64,000 nt of DNA, taken from the NCBI GenBank assembly GCA_964611575.1, contig CAZTAJ010000006.1, positions 1 to 64,000 on the forward strand, in the 5' to 3' direction. Each line of letters begins with the position of its first letter. Within the stretch, counting starts at the first letter, position 1. The position numbers and the translations under genes were made by a program. This document shows positions 33,690 through 43,293 of the stretch, piece after piece. The notes beneath the pieces are model-generated. The model was not told where the DNA came from and searched no databases. It worked only from the letters and a program-made list of their open reading frames with translations. This DNA comes from CAITUY01 sp964611575. Lineage in GTDB: Bacteria > Verrucomicrobiota > Kiritimatiellia > CAIKKV01 > CAITUY01.

Positions 33690-34721
33690 CTACCGCTGAT
33701 AGATGGGCAACTGACGATAGGAAACGCTCAGGGCCAGGATCGCCATGCTGGTGCAGTACTGGGGATTCGATTCATTGCCGCCCGTGGACCAGGAGCCGTC
33801 GGCGGTCTGGAGTTTCAGGATGGTATCGTACAGCGTGGGCGCGAACGCCTCCCATTCCTGGCCGCCAAGCTGGAACATTCCGTTGGCGCTGTAATACAGC
33901 GCGTAGTACTTGTGCTCGCCCTGGAAGGGATTGCCCTTCGTGAACCGCTCGGCAATGTACTGTCCGGCCTTGAGCGTCACGTCGTCCCGGTGCCGCCCGG
34001 CGAGTTCGAGGCAGAGCAACCCGATGCCGGTCCGCGCGACGCCCGCCCCGCCTCCCGGCTGATAGGCGAACCCACCGTCCTGCGTGCGACAGCGCAGGAT
34101 GAACTTGACGGCCCGTTCGATCGCCTCCCCGGGAATGGGCGCCCCGTTGTTTCGCGCCGACCGCAAAGCCATAAGCGCCCAGCCGGAATGGGAAATGTCA
34201 CTGTCGGCGCTGCCGGGCTGATACCGCCAGCCGCCCTCCTGCGCCTCGGGTTTCCGCACGTCCTGCGCCGCCAGGATGAGCCGGGTGGCGAGCGGCAGAA
34301 CCGCGTCGATCCGCGACTGGCGCTCCGGCTCCACCATGCCGGACACTTCCGACAGCATGAGTGCCGAGATGTTGTGGCTGTACATCTGGCCGCCGTTCCC
34401 CATCAGGGAGCCATTGGCGGAGGGCATGGACAGGATGTAGTCGACGCCGCGGTTGATCACATCGCCGTGGGGCGGAAGACCAGGCGCCTGGCCGCGCGCC
34501 AGGAAGGCCATGATCGCCAGTGAGGTGATGGCCGGCGTATTGCCGCCGATCGAGCCGTCGGCCTGCTGCGAGCGGGCCAGGAAGTCGAGCCCCCTGTCCA
34601 CGGCCTCGTCAAAGGCACGCTGATACTTGGCATCCTCTATGGCGGCCGGTGCGCCCCACCCCGCCGCCGGACACAACAGGCAGGCGCAGGCCAGTCCGAT
34701 GAACGCAGCCGTCTTCATCAT
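33690..34721 (-). CDS. Secreted prenyltransferase/squalene-oxidase-repeat protein
   Basis: This is a 343-residue protein. A signal peptide (residues 1-23) precedes five or six QW-like repeats with DGS/DGG turns (QADGSIGG, TQDGGFAY, TADGSWST), forming an alpha/alpha-toroid as in terpenoid cyclases. There is no DxDD catalytic motif, so enzymatic activity is unlikely; a binding or scaffold role in the envelope is more plausible. The ATG overlaps the stop of the giant coiled-coil gene. It is the last gene of the six-gene operon. A second ATG follows at once, so the start could shift by one codon. Confidence 0.8.
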   Translation of the reverse strand: MMKTAAFIGLACACLLCPAAGWGAPAAIEDAKYQRAFDEAVDRGLDFLARSQQADGSIGGNTPAITSLAIMAFLARGQAPGLPPHGDVINRGVDYILSMPSANGSLMGNGGQMYSHNISALMLSEVSGMVEPERQSRIDAVLPLATRLILAAQDVRKPEAQEGGWRYQPGSADSDISHSGWALMALRSARNNGAPIPGEAIERAVKFILRCRTQDGGFAYQPGGGAGVARTGIGLLCLELAGRHRDDVTLKAGQYIAERFTKGNPFQGEHKYYALYYSANGMFQLGGQEWEAFAPTLYDTILKLQTADGSWSTGGNESNPQYCTSMAILALSVSYRQLPIYQR

Positions 34722-37700
34722 TCCTCCCCCCCGTGGCCGGAGACTTCGCGGAAGTAGCGCTTGATGAGGGGCCGGTATTCCTCGGGCCCCTCGCTGCCCG
34801 AGGCCTGCAGGACGTCTTCCTTTAACTCACCGTGAAGTCGAAGCCAGTCCTGCAGTTTCATACCCAACCGCCGGGCGAAGGTCGGAATGTCCTCGGATGC
34901 CTGGGCGTCCTCATTCAATCCCCCGCCGCCGGAAGCGGCCGTCTCCAGGGTGGCCGGGCGGGCGTTTGCGCCCAGGGCTTTTGCCTCGGCGGCGGCCTGG
35001 TCGGCGGCCTGCGCCAGTTGCGCCGCCGTTTGGGCGGCATCGATCGCCTTCCCGCTCATGGCGGTCTGGCGGGCGTCCTCATACGCCTTGGCCAGCGCTT
35101 CCCGGGTGGCCGGCGATACCGGCGCCGCACCGGCGGGCGTTGTCGGCGGGGTGGCGGGGATAACCATGGCCTGGGCGGCGTTCTGAAGATTCCGGGCCGC
35201 CTGTTGAAGGGTCTGCGCAGCGCCCTGCTGGGCTTGCCGGATGGTTTCCGCCGCCTGCTGCAGGTTTTGCGCAGATCGTTTTGCCGGATCCTCGCTTCGC
35301 CTGGCGACCTGCTCCATCTGCTGCGCGGCCTGGTCGGCCGCTTGCGCCGCCTGCGCCATCTCCCGCGCCGCCTGCCCGGCCGGAGGCCCCGCTGGCGAGC
35401 GCGCGAGCACCTCCTCGGTCTGCTCACGAATCACCGTGGCGGCCTGCGCCAGCGCGGCGACTTCAGCGGACAACGCCTGTTGCTGCTTCGCAAGCCGTCC
35501 CGAGAACGGGTCGCCGAGACCGTCTTCCTTTCCCTCTTTCCCGGCCAGAAGCGCGGCGGACTGGCGGCGCAGCACCTCCTGCTGGGTTGCCAGGTCCGAC
35601 AGCCTGACCGCCGCCAGTTGCTCTTGCGCCCACTTGGCGGATGCGTTCGCCCTGGCAGCCGCATCGACGGCCACCTGGGCCTTTTCGATGGACGCCTGCG
35701 CCGCCTGCCCGGCATCGAGCCTGCCCTTTTGCGCGGCCTGCGGCGCCGCAGTTGCCGCCGCCTGCTGGGCTTGCTGGGCGGCTTGCTGGGCCGCTTGGGC
35801 GGACTGCTGGGAGGCCTGGGCCGCCTGCTGGGATTCCTGGGCGGACTGCTGGGTCTGCTGGGCGGCCTGCTGGGTTTGCTGGGCGACACGTTGCGCGCCG
35901 GTTTCGCTCTCTTTCGCCAACTGCGCGGCCTGGCGGGCGGCTTGCGCCCGGCGCGCTGTCTCCGCCTGCTCGGGCTTGCCCTTGCTCTGTTGAGCCTCCT
36001 TTTCCGCCTGCTCGGCGACCTGCGCGGATTGCCCGGCTGCCTGGCGGATCGCCGCCGCTTGTTGCGCTGTCTGTTGGGCGGCTTCGCCCGCCTTCTGGGC
36101 GGCCTGCTGGGCAGACTGGGCGGCTTGTTGGGCGATCTGCTGGGCGTCCTGCGCCTGGCGGGCCGATTGCTGGGCTTCACCGGCAACAGCCGCCGCCGTG
36201 GGTTTCGGACCGGCGACCTCCTTGGCCTTCTCTGCGATGGCCCTGACTTGCTCGGCCTTCGCGCCCGCCTCCTGGGCGGCCTGTTCAACATTCCTGACCT
36301 GGCCGTTGGCCCCGGTTTGGCCGGCTTGCCGCTCGGCGTCGGAAGCCTTCTCGGCGGCCTGACGGGATGCCGCCGCCATCGTCTGGGCAGTGTCGGCCAA
36401 GGCCTGGACCCGCTCGGCCTGTTCACGGGCGTTCCTTGATTTCTGACCGGTGCTCTGGGCGAGATCGTTCTGCCCGGTTTTCCAGACCCGCTCGGCCAGA
36501 CGCCGGGCCTCGGCGGAGGGTCGGGTCATGCTCTGCGCTTCCTTTTGCACGGCGGCCGCCGCCTGTTCCGCCTGGGCAGCCTGTCGGGCCGCCTGTTGCG
36601 CGGCGCGCATGGCACGTTCGCGGGCCGACCGCGGCGTCTGGGTGGCCTCATCGGCGAGACGAGCCTGTTCGGCCGCGCGCCATGCCGCTTGCTGGGCGGC
36701 TTCGGATGCGGTCTCCGCCGCCTCGGCGTGGCCCTTCAGGGCCGCCAGGGGTTGTTCCCCGAAAGTCTTGTCGGTTGCCTGTTGTGCCACCTGCGCTTCC
36801 TCGCGCGCCTGGCGCGCCTCCTGGCGTGACTTCGCCGCCGCCTCCCCGGCCGCATCCGCCCGGGCTCGAGCCTCGGCTGCTTTGCCGCTGGATTCCTGAA
36901 CCTGTCGCGGTGATGCCCCATTGACAAGCGCCTGATCCGTCTGCTTCTCAGCCTGCCCAGCTTCCTGCCGGGCGCGTTCCGCCGTCACTCCCGCCTTCAG
37001 GGCGGATTGGCTGGCTTCCCTCGCGGCATCGAGTGCCCGCTCCTCGGCCTGTACCGCGCGTTCCTGCGGGGACCCGCGTTCCACACCATTCACGTTCGCC
37101 TGGTGGGCGGCGGTGCGCGCGGCTTCCGCCAGTTGCTCGACCTGTTCCGCGGCATGAACCGCCTGTGCGGCAGCCGCGCGCCGGGCGGGTTCGGGCTGGT
37201 CCTCCCGCCCCGCCTGCTTCGCGGCATTCCGGGTTTCGGCCGCCGCCCGCTTGGCCTGGTCGGCCGCCTGCCCCGCCACCTGACTCCATTGGCTGGCATC
37301 CTTGGCGGCCTGACGACTCTCGGCGGCCCGGCCTGTCATGTCCTTCACAAGATCCTGCTGCTTCGTCGTCTCCGCCCGCTTGACCAGGGCAGCGTCGGTG
37401 TCGGCCCGCATCTGCGCGCGTTCAGCGCCTTGTTCCGCGCGTTCGGCCGACTGGCGGGCCAGTTGCAGGCCGTCGTCGGCTTTCTGCAAGGCGGATGCCG
37501 CCATCCGGCCAGGGTCATCCGCACCCTGAACCGGATTCGGCGTCTCCATCCGCCGGTCGGCATCCTTCCGCAAGGCGTCCGCCACCCCGGTCTGGGCTTG
37601 TACGGCCGGCTCGGTATTCCCGGCGGCGAGTTCCTTGGCGGCCTGCTGCATGGGCGCACCTTGAAGCGCCGACAGGGGCTCACGGCGTGCAAGCGCCGCC

Positions 37701-40111
37701 AACTGGTCCTGGCGGGCGGCGAGTTCGCGCCCTTCGCGTTCCTGGTTTTGGAGACGATCCGTTTGCTGCCGGGTCAGGGCGGCTAGTTCGCCCTGGCGGG
37801 CCGCCAGTTCCGATGCCTGGCTGGCGGCGCTCACGGCAAGGTTGCTCGTGGCGACGGCCACCTGTTCCGGGGTTCCCGGCGCCTCCCGCGCCAGGGCGGC
37901 GAGACGATCAGCCACCTGGTCCTGGGCTTTCCGCCAGTCATTCGAGGCGGCGGCCGCCTGGGCAACGGCAACGCTGTTGCTGGCAGGTGGAGGAGCGGCC
38001 TGCTCCTGCGTCTGCCGGGTTTGCGCCAGGACGGTCTGCTTGTCCGTCAACCGATCCAGTTCCACCGCGCGTCGCACGGCGGAACGGGCAATATCGTGGT
38101 CCAGGATGGCGTGTTCGACCGCACGCAGCGAGGTCTCGATTTCGGCCGTGAGATTGCTGTTGATGTCCGTCCGCTCGGCAGGACGATCGACCAGCCTGAG
38201 TTGTCCGGCCATGTTCTCGGCTTTGCTGACATGATCATCCGCGAGCGCGATGAGATTGGTCGCGAGCGCCGCGAAGAATCCCTTGTCGACATCGACGGCG
38301 ATGTCGCGCAGGGAATGGTCCGCGGAGGCCAACGCATCCTGCAGGGCATCGATCTTCCGGGCGGTGTCGGCGCTCGGCGCCGCCTGTTGCGCGAGGGGCG
38401 CGTCCAGGGCGCGGGCCTGCTCTCGGGCCGAGGCGAGTTTTTGCTGCACTTGCTTGAGCCCCTGCTGGGCACGCTCCTCCTGGCTGGTCAGCACCTGCTC
38501 CTTCCAGGAAGCCGCCCGCTCATCGAGGAGGATGGTCACCGTGGCCGAATCCCCGGACTGGGGTCCCCCGAGCGGGCCCGGCAGGTTGTCCGTGGCGCGG
38601 AGCCGGAATGCGATGCGCGCCGCGCCGGCGAACAACGGGTCATCGAGCGCAATCTGCGTTTCGCCCTGCATCGCCTTGACGCCCTGCTCCGCCTGGGCGG
38701 GCAGCGGCAGGGGCCGGATCGTTTCGTTGGACATCCCGGCGATGGTGAACACCAGGGCCAGGCCGGTCAGGCCCAGATCGTCCTCGGCGGAATAGGCGAC
38801 CGGGAGACGGGCGTCACGGTTCAAACGCAATTCCCGCTGGCGGGGGTTGACGACAACCGCCACAGGCGGATTGTCCGGAATCGACTGGATGGCGTATTCG
38901 AAAGGCGCATTGCGTAACCCGATCTCATCGACCAGGTTGAGGGTCCAGCTCCCGTTCAACTGCCGGGGCAGTGTCAGCGAAAAATCGTAAACCACACCCT
39001 GAGCCGCGCCCCGGGAAACGCCCTTGATGGTGTTGGTCGAGGAGGTTCTATCGATGAGCATGACCGCGGATGGCACGGCCTTGTTGACCGTCGCGGAAAC
39101 GGTGATCTCGGAGCCGGCCAGCGCGCGGAGGGTGCCGGATCCGTCCCGGACCTGCGTGGCCACGAGCCGGGAGTATTCCGGGGGCCGACAGCGGACATCG
39201 AGATGCTCGATGATCGGCGGGATGGCCACCCGGACCGTGAAATAGCGGGTGAGCGCGTCGCCCGCATGGATGCGATACTGGAAGCCGGTCAGGACCGCGG
39301 GCAGGGTCACCGCAAAGGTCCGGCCCGTCCCGTTGGTGGACGCCGGCACCGCCACCATGTCCGTCACCGTTTCACGGCCCAGGCGATCCCGTTGCCGCAG
39401 GCGGGCCGAGGTGACGGCCGGACTGGCGGCCTGGATCGAAATCCTCAGGCGTGAGCCGGAGGCGATGAGCGTATCGCCCGGTTCGACGTGGAGGTCGGCG
39501 GCATACACATTGGGCAGATTCAGGAAAGGGGCCACGGCCCGCGCCAGCAGGAAGCGCGTCTGGCGGGGCCTGGCCAGCCACACGGCGGCCAGCAGGGCAA
39601 GCACGAGGCCTGCGGTGACCGCGAACGGAATGGCGGCCCGGAACGAAATCTCATGCTGCGGCTTGAGCCGCACGGCGTCGCGCACGGCCTCTTCCGTCAA
39701 CGCGCCGATCAGCACATCGGATCCGCGGATGGACGGCACGTCCCGGCTGCCGAGAAGTTCGACCACGGAACTCAGGCGTTCCTGGAGTTCGGGATGATGC
39801 GCCTCGATCAGGCGGGCGATGCCGGCCAGCGTGAAGGAACGCGCCAGCGGCCGGATCAGGAACCAGAAGAGCGACCCCGCCCAGATGGAGTAGGCCGTGC
39901 CGGTCATCACCCAGCGGGGCCAGCGCGCCAGGAGCGTAAAACCGGCATCGATCGACATGATGACCAGGAACGCCCCGACGCCGGCCGCCCAGGCGGCGCA
40001 GAGCCCGCGGAGCATAATCAGGCACCGCGCACGGCCAATCAGCCGGCGCAGGGCCTGGATGATGGACGCCGGCAGAACCAGGGAGCCGTCGAGGGGCGTG
40101 TCGGCATTCAT
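34718..40111 (-). CDS. Giant membrane protein with Ala/Gln-rich coiled coil (DUF4175-like)
   Basis: This 1797-residue protein has three transmembrane helices in the first about 180 residues, then an extracytoplasmic beta-rich region to about 550. A coiled-coil region of over 1000 residues dominated by Ala, Gln, Glu, Lys and Arg follows, ending in a short globular tail (RDLGM/LHGELKEDVL and RPLIKRYFREV segments). The N-terminal part resembles DUF4175-type proteins. AAQQ-type tandem codon repeats are densest around 35740-35900 and may expand or contract. The start is fixed by TGATG overlap with the upstream VWA gene. The likely role is a scaffold linked to the MoxR/VWA system. Confidence 0.75.
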   Translation of the reverse strand: MNADTPLDGSLVLPASIIQALRRLIGRARCLIMLRGLCAAWAAGVGAFLVIMSIDAGFTLLARWPRWVMTGTAYSIWAGSLFWFLIRPLARSFTLAGIARLIEAHHPELQERLSSVVELLGSRDVPSIRGSDVLIGALTEEAVRDAVRLKPQHEISFRAAIPFAVTAGLVLALLAAVWLARPRQTRFLLARAVAPFLNLPNVYAADLHVEPGDTLIASGSRLRISIQAASPAVTSARLRQRDRLGRETVTDMVAVPASTNGTGRTFAVTLPAVLTGFQYRIHAGDALTRYFTVRVAIPPIIEHLDVRCRPPEYSRLVATQVRDGSGTLRALAGSEITVSATVNKAVPSAVMLIDRTSSTNTIKGVSRGAAQGVVYDFSLTLPRQLNGSWTLNLVDEIGLRNAPFEYAIQSIPDNPPVAVVVNPRQRELRLNRDARLPVAYSAEDDLGLTGLALVFTIAGMSNETIRPLPLPAQAEQGVKAMQGETQIALDDPLFAGAARIAFRLRATDNLPGPLGGPQSGDSATVTILLDERAASWKEQVLTSQEERAQQGLKQVQQKLASAREQARALDAPLAQQAAPSADTARKIDALQDALASADHSLRDIAVDVDKGFFAALATNLIALADDHVSKAENMAGQLRLVDRPAERTDINSNLTAEIETSLRAVEHAILDHDIARSAVRRAVELDRLTDKQTVLAQTRQTQEQAAPPPASNSVAVAQAAAASNDWRKAQDQVADRLAALAREAPGTPEQVAVATSNLAVSAASQASELAARQGELAALTRQQTDRLQNQEREGRELAARQDQLAALARREPLSALQGAPMQQAAKELAAGNTEPAVQAQTGVADALRKDADRRMETPNPVQGADDPGRMAASALQKADDGLQLARQSAERAEQGAERAQMRADTDAALVKRAETTKQQDLVKDMTGRAAESRQAAKDASQWSQVAGQAADQAKRAAAETRNAAKQAGREDQPEPARRAAAAQAVHAAEQVEQLAEAARTAAHQANVNGVERGSPQERAVQAEERALDAAREASQSALKAGVTAERARQEAGQAEKQTDQALVNGASPRQVQESSGKAAEARARADAAGEAAAKSRQEARQAREEAQVAQQATDKTFGEQPLAALKGHAEAAETASEAAQQAAWRAAEQARLADEATQTPRSARERAMRAAQQAARQAAQAEQAAAAVQKEAQSMTRPSAEARRLAERVWKTGQNDLAQSTGQKSRNAREQAERVQALADTAQTMAAASRQAAEKASDAERQAGQTGANGQVRNVEQAAQEAGAKAEQVRAIAEKAKEVAGPKPTAAAVAGEAQQSARQAQDAQQIAQQAAQSAQQAAQKAGEAAQQTAQQAAAIRQAAGQSAQVAEQAEKEAQQSKGKPEQAETARRAQAARQAAQLAKESETGAQRVAQQTQQAAQQTQQSAQESQQAAQASQQSAQAAQQAAQQAQQAAATAAPQAAQKGRLDAGQAAQASIEKAQVAVDAAARANASAKWAQEQLAAVRLSDLATQQEVLRRQSAALLAGKEGKEDGLGDPFSGRLAKQQQALSAEVAALAQAATVIREQTEEVLARSPAGPPAGQAAREMAQAAQAADQAAQQMEQVARRSEDPAKRSAQNLQQAAETIRQAQQGAAQTLQQAARNLQNAAQAMVIPATPPTTPAGAAPVSPATREALAKAYEDARQTAMSGKAIDAAQTAAQLAQAADQAAAEAKALGANARPATLETAASGGGGLNEDAQASEDIPTFARRLGMKLQDWLRLHGELKEDVLQASGSEGPEEYRPLIKRYFREVSGHGGEE

Positions 40112-43100
40112 CAGGGCAACCTCACTCTCTTGCGCAGCACCCATTCGGCGGTCAGGAGCGCCAGGATCAGGATGAACCACGGCCAGGAGTCCCACAGATC
40201 CATCTGGCGGCGCTCCACATGGGAGACCACCGCGGGACCCAGCCGTTTGACCAGGGACTCGAGCTCAATGGGCTCCAGAACCCTGCCGGCGGTCAGCGCG
40301 GCCATGCGGGTCAGCAGCCCGCGGTCTGCCGCCAGTTCGACACACTCGGCATCCATCGCGGCGGTGACGGAGAACTCGGCGGAGACCGGTTGCGCCAGCG
40401 AGGCGCCCCACTCGCCGAGGTCGGCGTTGTCCAGTTCGACGCGGTACCGGCCTTCGGGCAGGGAACCAACTTCGGCGGCATAGATGCCGGGCGATTCGGG
40501 CCGGTAGATCAATTGCCGGCGCAACACCTGCCGGTCGCCGGCCCGGATCGTGGCATGGGGGGCGGCATTGACGATCGGCATGAACTGCGGCGTGGCAAGT
40601 CGGGCCAGGATGCGCACCGGGCTGCCGGACGGGTAGCGCGGCCGCGTGGTCCCGATGCGGATCGAGGACGATCCGGCGGCGATCCGGTCGGCGGTGGCCC
40701 AGCGGAGAATCTGCCCCCAGAACTTGTGGTGATACAAGTCACCCTTCCGGTAACGCAGCCGCCAGGTATGGTCGAACCCGAACATCAGCACGGAGCCGAA
40801 GCCGGCATGGTGCGTCACCAGGAGGGCATTGTCCCGTTCGAACTGCTGCTGTTTAAGAAGAGACTCGGCGTCGGGCACCTGGGCCATCCGCTCGACGCCA
40901 GGCGCCTGGGGGATGGACGCATAGGCCAGCACCGACGCTCCTTCCTTGGCGGTCAGGAACCCGTGCCGCCAATGGAGGTCGGGCATGTCATTCCAGGCCT
41001 CCAGATTCCGCGCGGCGTCATCGTCGAGTTTCATGAACACCGTGTTCCGGCCCTGCGCGGTCAGGGTCAGCCTGAAGTCCGGCTCGGGCGCAGTCAGCAG
41101 CGGACGGCTGGAGGACTTGAAGACCACCGGCAGGATCTCCGCCAGCGGGCTGCGGGCATAGGCGTGGGGCATGTGCCGGCTGCCTGCAATCACGATCAGA
41201 GACCCGCCCCGGTCCACCACGTATCTCCGGAGGATGTCCAGATTCTCGCGCCCGAGTTCCTGCGGATCCACGTCGCCCAGGATGATCACATCGAACTTCA
41301 TCCATTCCGCTTCATTCTCGGGCGGCAGCGTGGCCTCCGCCCCGGCCGGGTCGCCCGCCACAGAGGCCGGCCGCGGCGTCGGGTTGGTGATTCCGCCAAC
41401 CCGGTCGGGATGGAAGAGCAGATACTGGAGCCTGACGTTGCGATCCCGTTCCATGAAGAGGTTCTTGAGATAGCGGAATTCCCAGCGGGGATAGCCGTCG
41501 ATCAGCAGGACTTTGACCGGGTCGCCGCTGACCAGCACCGGCACGTGGCAGACGTTGTTGCTGACATCGACTTCGGAGGGGAAAGCCTGGATCGCCACGC
41601 GGTAGGCGTGCAGCCCGTTGGTCCTGGGAACATCGGACAGCAGAAGCGGCTGCCGGAAGGCTGCGGCATTGGGCCTGACCGTGTTGGACGCCACCGCGTC
41701 GAGCCCGTCGAAGAGGGTCACCGTCACGTTGGTCCCGGACAGTCCATCCAGTTTCAACTCCAGGTTGAAGGAGACCCGGTCATTGGTGCTGACGGACTCG
41801 GGCGCATCGACGGCGGCCACCGCCGCATCCGTCGGGGGCACGCGGTTGCCGCCGAACACCACGGGAAAAATCGGGACGCGTTGAACGCCAAGCTTGCGGG
41901 CCGTCGGCTCCACCGACTCGGCGGCGTTGTGCCGGCCGTCGGTCAGGAGGACGATGCCGGCGGTGTGTTCCGGCAGGAGGTCGGCGGCAACCTTTTCCAG
42001 GGCGGCGGCAAGATCGGTGCCCTGCCGCTGTTTGACAGGCGGCGCCCCGATCCTGGCCGCGGCGGCCGGGGCGACCATGTCGGCTACCCGCCATTCCGTC
42101 GGGAAGGCCCCGATGGTGTAGAGCATGACGCCGTATTCACGGTCCAGGGTCTCCAGCAGGCCGACCTTGGCCGGCTTGCCGCCCGGCTTGACCGGCCCGT
42201 CGTCCCCGCCCACCAGCAGACGGCGCGCCACGAGGCTACGGCGAAGGGAGACCACCCCGTCGATGGCCTTGCGATCCGCCTCCGACAGGGACTGGTAGAA
42301 GCCCGCGTCAACCGCATCCGCCACCGTCGCCAGATGGCCCTCACAGACCGCGAGGGTCGCCCCGGCTTTTTGCAGCGCCTGCCGCACCGTTTCATATGCC
42401 GGGCCGCTGTTGGTCGAGGACGCCCGCCACTCGCCGGTGAGTTTGCCGGCTTCTTCGAGCGGCGCCTCCGCTTCCGAGGCCAGTTGTTCCGCCAGGCGTT
42501 TCAGGTCCGCCAGAATGCCGCTCTCCTTCTGAAGAAACGGGACCCCGGCGGCCGTGCGCAGAGCGTGGGCCGTGTCCGTCACCGTTTCGCGGATGCGGTG
42601 GAGAGCCTTGCGCTGGGAGCGCGCGTTGCGCTCCAACTGGCGGACGCGGAGCGTGGTTTCGGTTTCGGCCAGCGCATTCAGCCCGTCGGCCTGGGCGAGC
42701 AGATCCTGCCCGGCCTCCCTCAACCCGATGGCGGTTCGATCGAGTTGCAGGGTGCGCCGCGCCGCAGGCACGCCGAGGGCTTCGGCCAGACGCACCTTCT
42801 CGGCAGGGGTCAGGTTGTTGTCGGGGACCTGCATGGAGGCGCTGACGTCGAGCAGCACCACCACACGGCGTTGAATCTTGCGGAGGGTGTTGAAGACCAG
42901 CACCGGCTGGCACAGCATGACGACCACGCTCAGCACAATGGCGGCGCGCAGCGCCGAGAGGGCGATGCCGGCCCGGCGGGAGACGAGCTGTCGCTCGACC
43001 CGGCCCAGGGCAATGACGCCCTCGGCGAGCATGGCGCCGCCGAGCAACAGCGGCCAGATCCGCCAGTGTGTCGCAAACACGACAACATGCCCGGCCGCCT

Positions 43101-43293
43101 CGACGGCACTGAGCAGGGTCAGGAAACCCAGCGCCGTGCGTCCGGCGAAGGCCGGGATCTGCCACGCCCTGACCAGGCTCCGGCTCCAGACATGGGATCG
43201 CACCCAGATGGCCAGCAGCAGGATGACCGCCGGCAACAGGACGATCAAGGGCATCTCAGGCGTCATGACGGTCTGGAGTGTGTCAGCGTCCAT
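40111..43293 (-). CDS. VWA-domain membrane protein with GATase1-like segment
   Basis: This 1060-residue protein has four N-terminal membrane helices and a VWA domain starting with a complete MIDAS motif DVSAS (residues about 149-153). A long helical insertion splits the VWA domain, whose LLTDGRHN strand comes much later. A GATase1-like region (VKVLLIDGYPRWEFRYL) follows, and one transmembrane helix closes the C-terminus (WPWFILILALLTAEWVL). GAGAGG precedes ATG 43293, which overlaps the upstream gene by 11 bp. The architecture is typical of PVC operons with MoxR. The ligand bound by the MIDAS site is unknown. Confidence 0.85.
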   Translation of the reverse strand: MDADTLQTVMTPEMPLIVLLPAVILLLAIWVRSHVWSRSLVRAWQIPAFAGRTALGFLTLLSAVEAAGHVVVFATHWRIWPLLLGGAMLAEGVIALGRVERQLVSRRAGIALSALRAAIVLSVVVMLCQPVLVFNTLRKIQRRVVVLLDVSASMQVPDNNLTPAEKVRLAEALGVPAARRTLQLDRTAIGLREAGQDLLAQADGLNALAETETTLRVRQLERNARSQRKALHRIRETVTDTAHALRTAAGVPFLQKESGILADLKRLAEQLASEAEAPLEEAGKLTGEWRASSTNSGPAYETVRQALQKAGATLAVCEGHLATVADAVDAGFYQSLSEADRKAIDGVVSLRRSLVARRLLVGGDDGPVKPGGKPAKVGLLETLDREYGVMLYTIGAFPTEWRVADMVAPAAAARIGAPPVKQRQGTDLAAALEKVAADLLPEHTAGIVLLTDGRHNAAESVEPTARKLGVQRVPIFPVVFGGNRVPPTDAAVAAVDAPESVSTNDRVSFNLELKLDGLSGTNVTVTLFDGLDAVASNTVRPNAAAFRQPLLLSDVPRTNGLHAYRVAIQAFPSEVDVSNNVCHVPVLVSGDPVKVLLIDGYPRWEFRYLKNLFMERDRNVRLQYLLFHPDRVGGITNPTPRPASVAGDPAGAEATLPPENEAEWMKFDVIILGDVDPQELGRENLDILRRYVVDRGGSLIVIAGSRHMPHAYARSPLAEILPVVFKSSSRPLLTAPEPDFRLTLTAQGRNTVFMKLDDDAARNLEAWNDMPDLHWRHGFLTAKEGASVLAYASIPQAPGVERMAQVPDAESLLKQQQFERDNALLVTHHAGFGSVLMFGFDHTWRLRYRKGDLYHHKFWGQILRWATADRIAAGSSSIRIGTTRPRYPSGSPVRILARLATPQFMPIVNAAPHATIRAGDRQVLRRQLIYRPESPGIYAAEVGSLPEGRYRVELDNADLGEWGASLAQPVSAEFSVTAAMDAECVELAADRGLLTRMAALTAGRVLEPIELESLVKRLGPAVVSHVERRQMDLWDSWPWFILILALLTAEWVLRKRVRLP

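Noticed and set aside
34832..36439. Leu/Gly-rich antisense frame over the giant coiled-coil gene, and apparent CRISPR-like periodicity
   Set aside because: The periodicity follows AAQQ codon repeats; unit lengths vary and there are no spacers of unrelated sequence.
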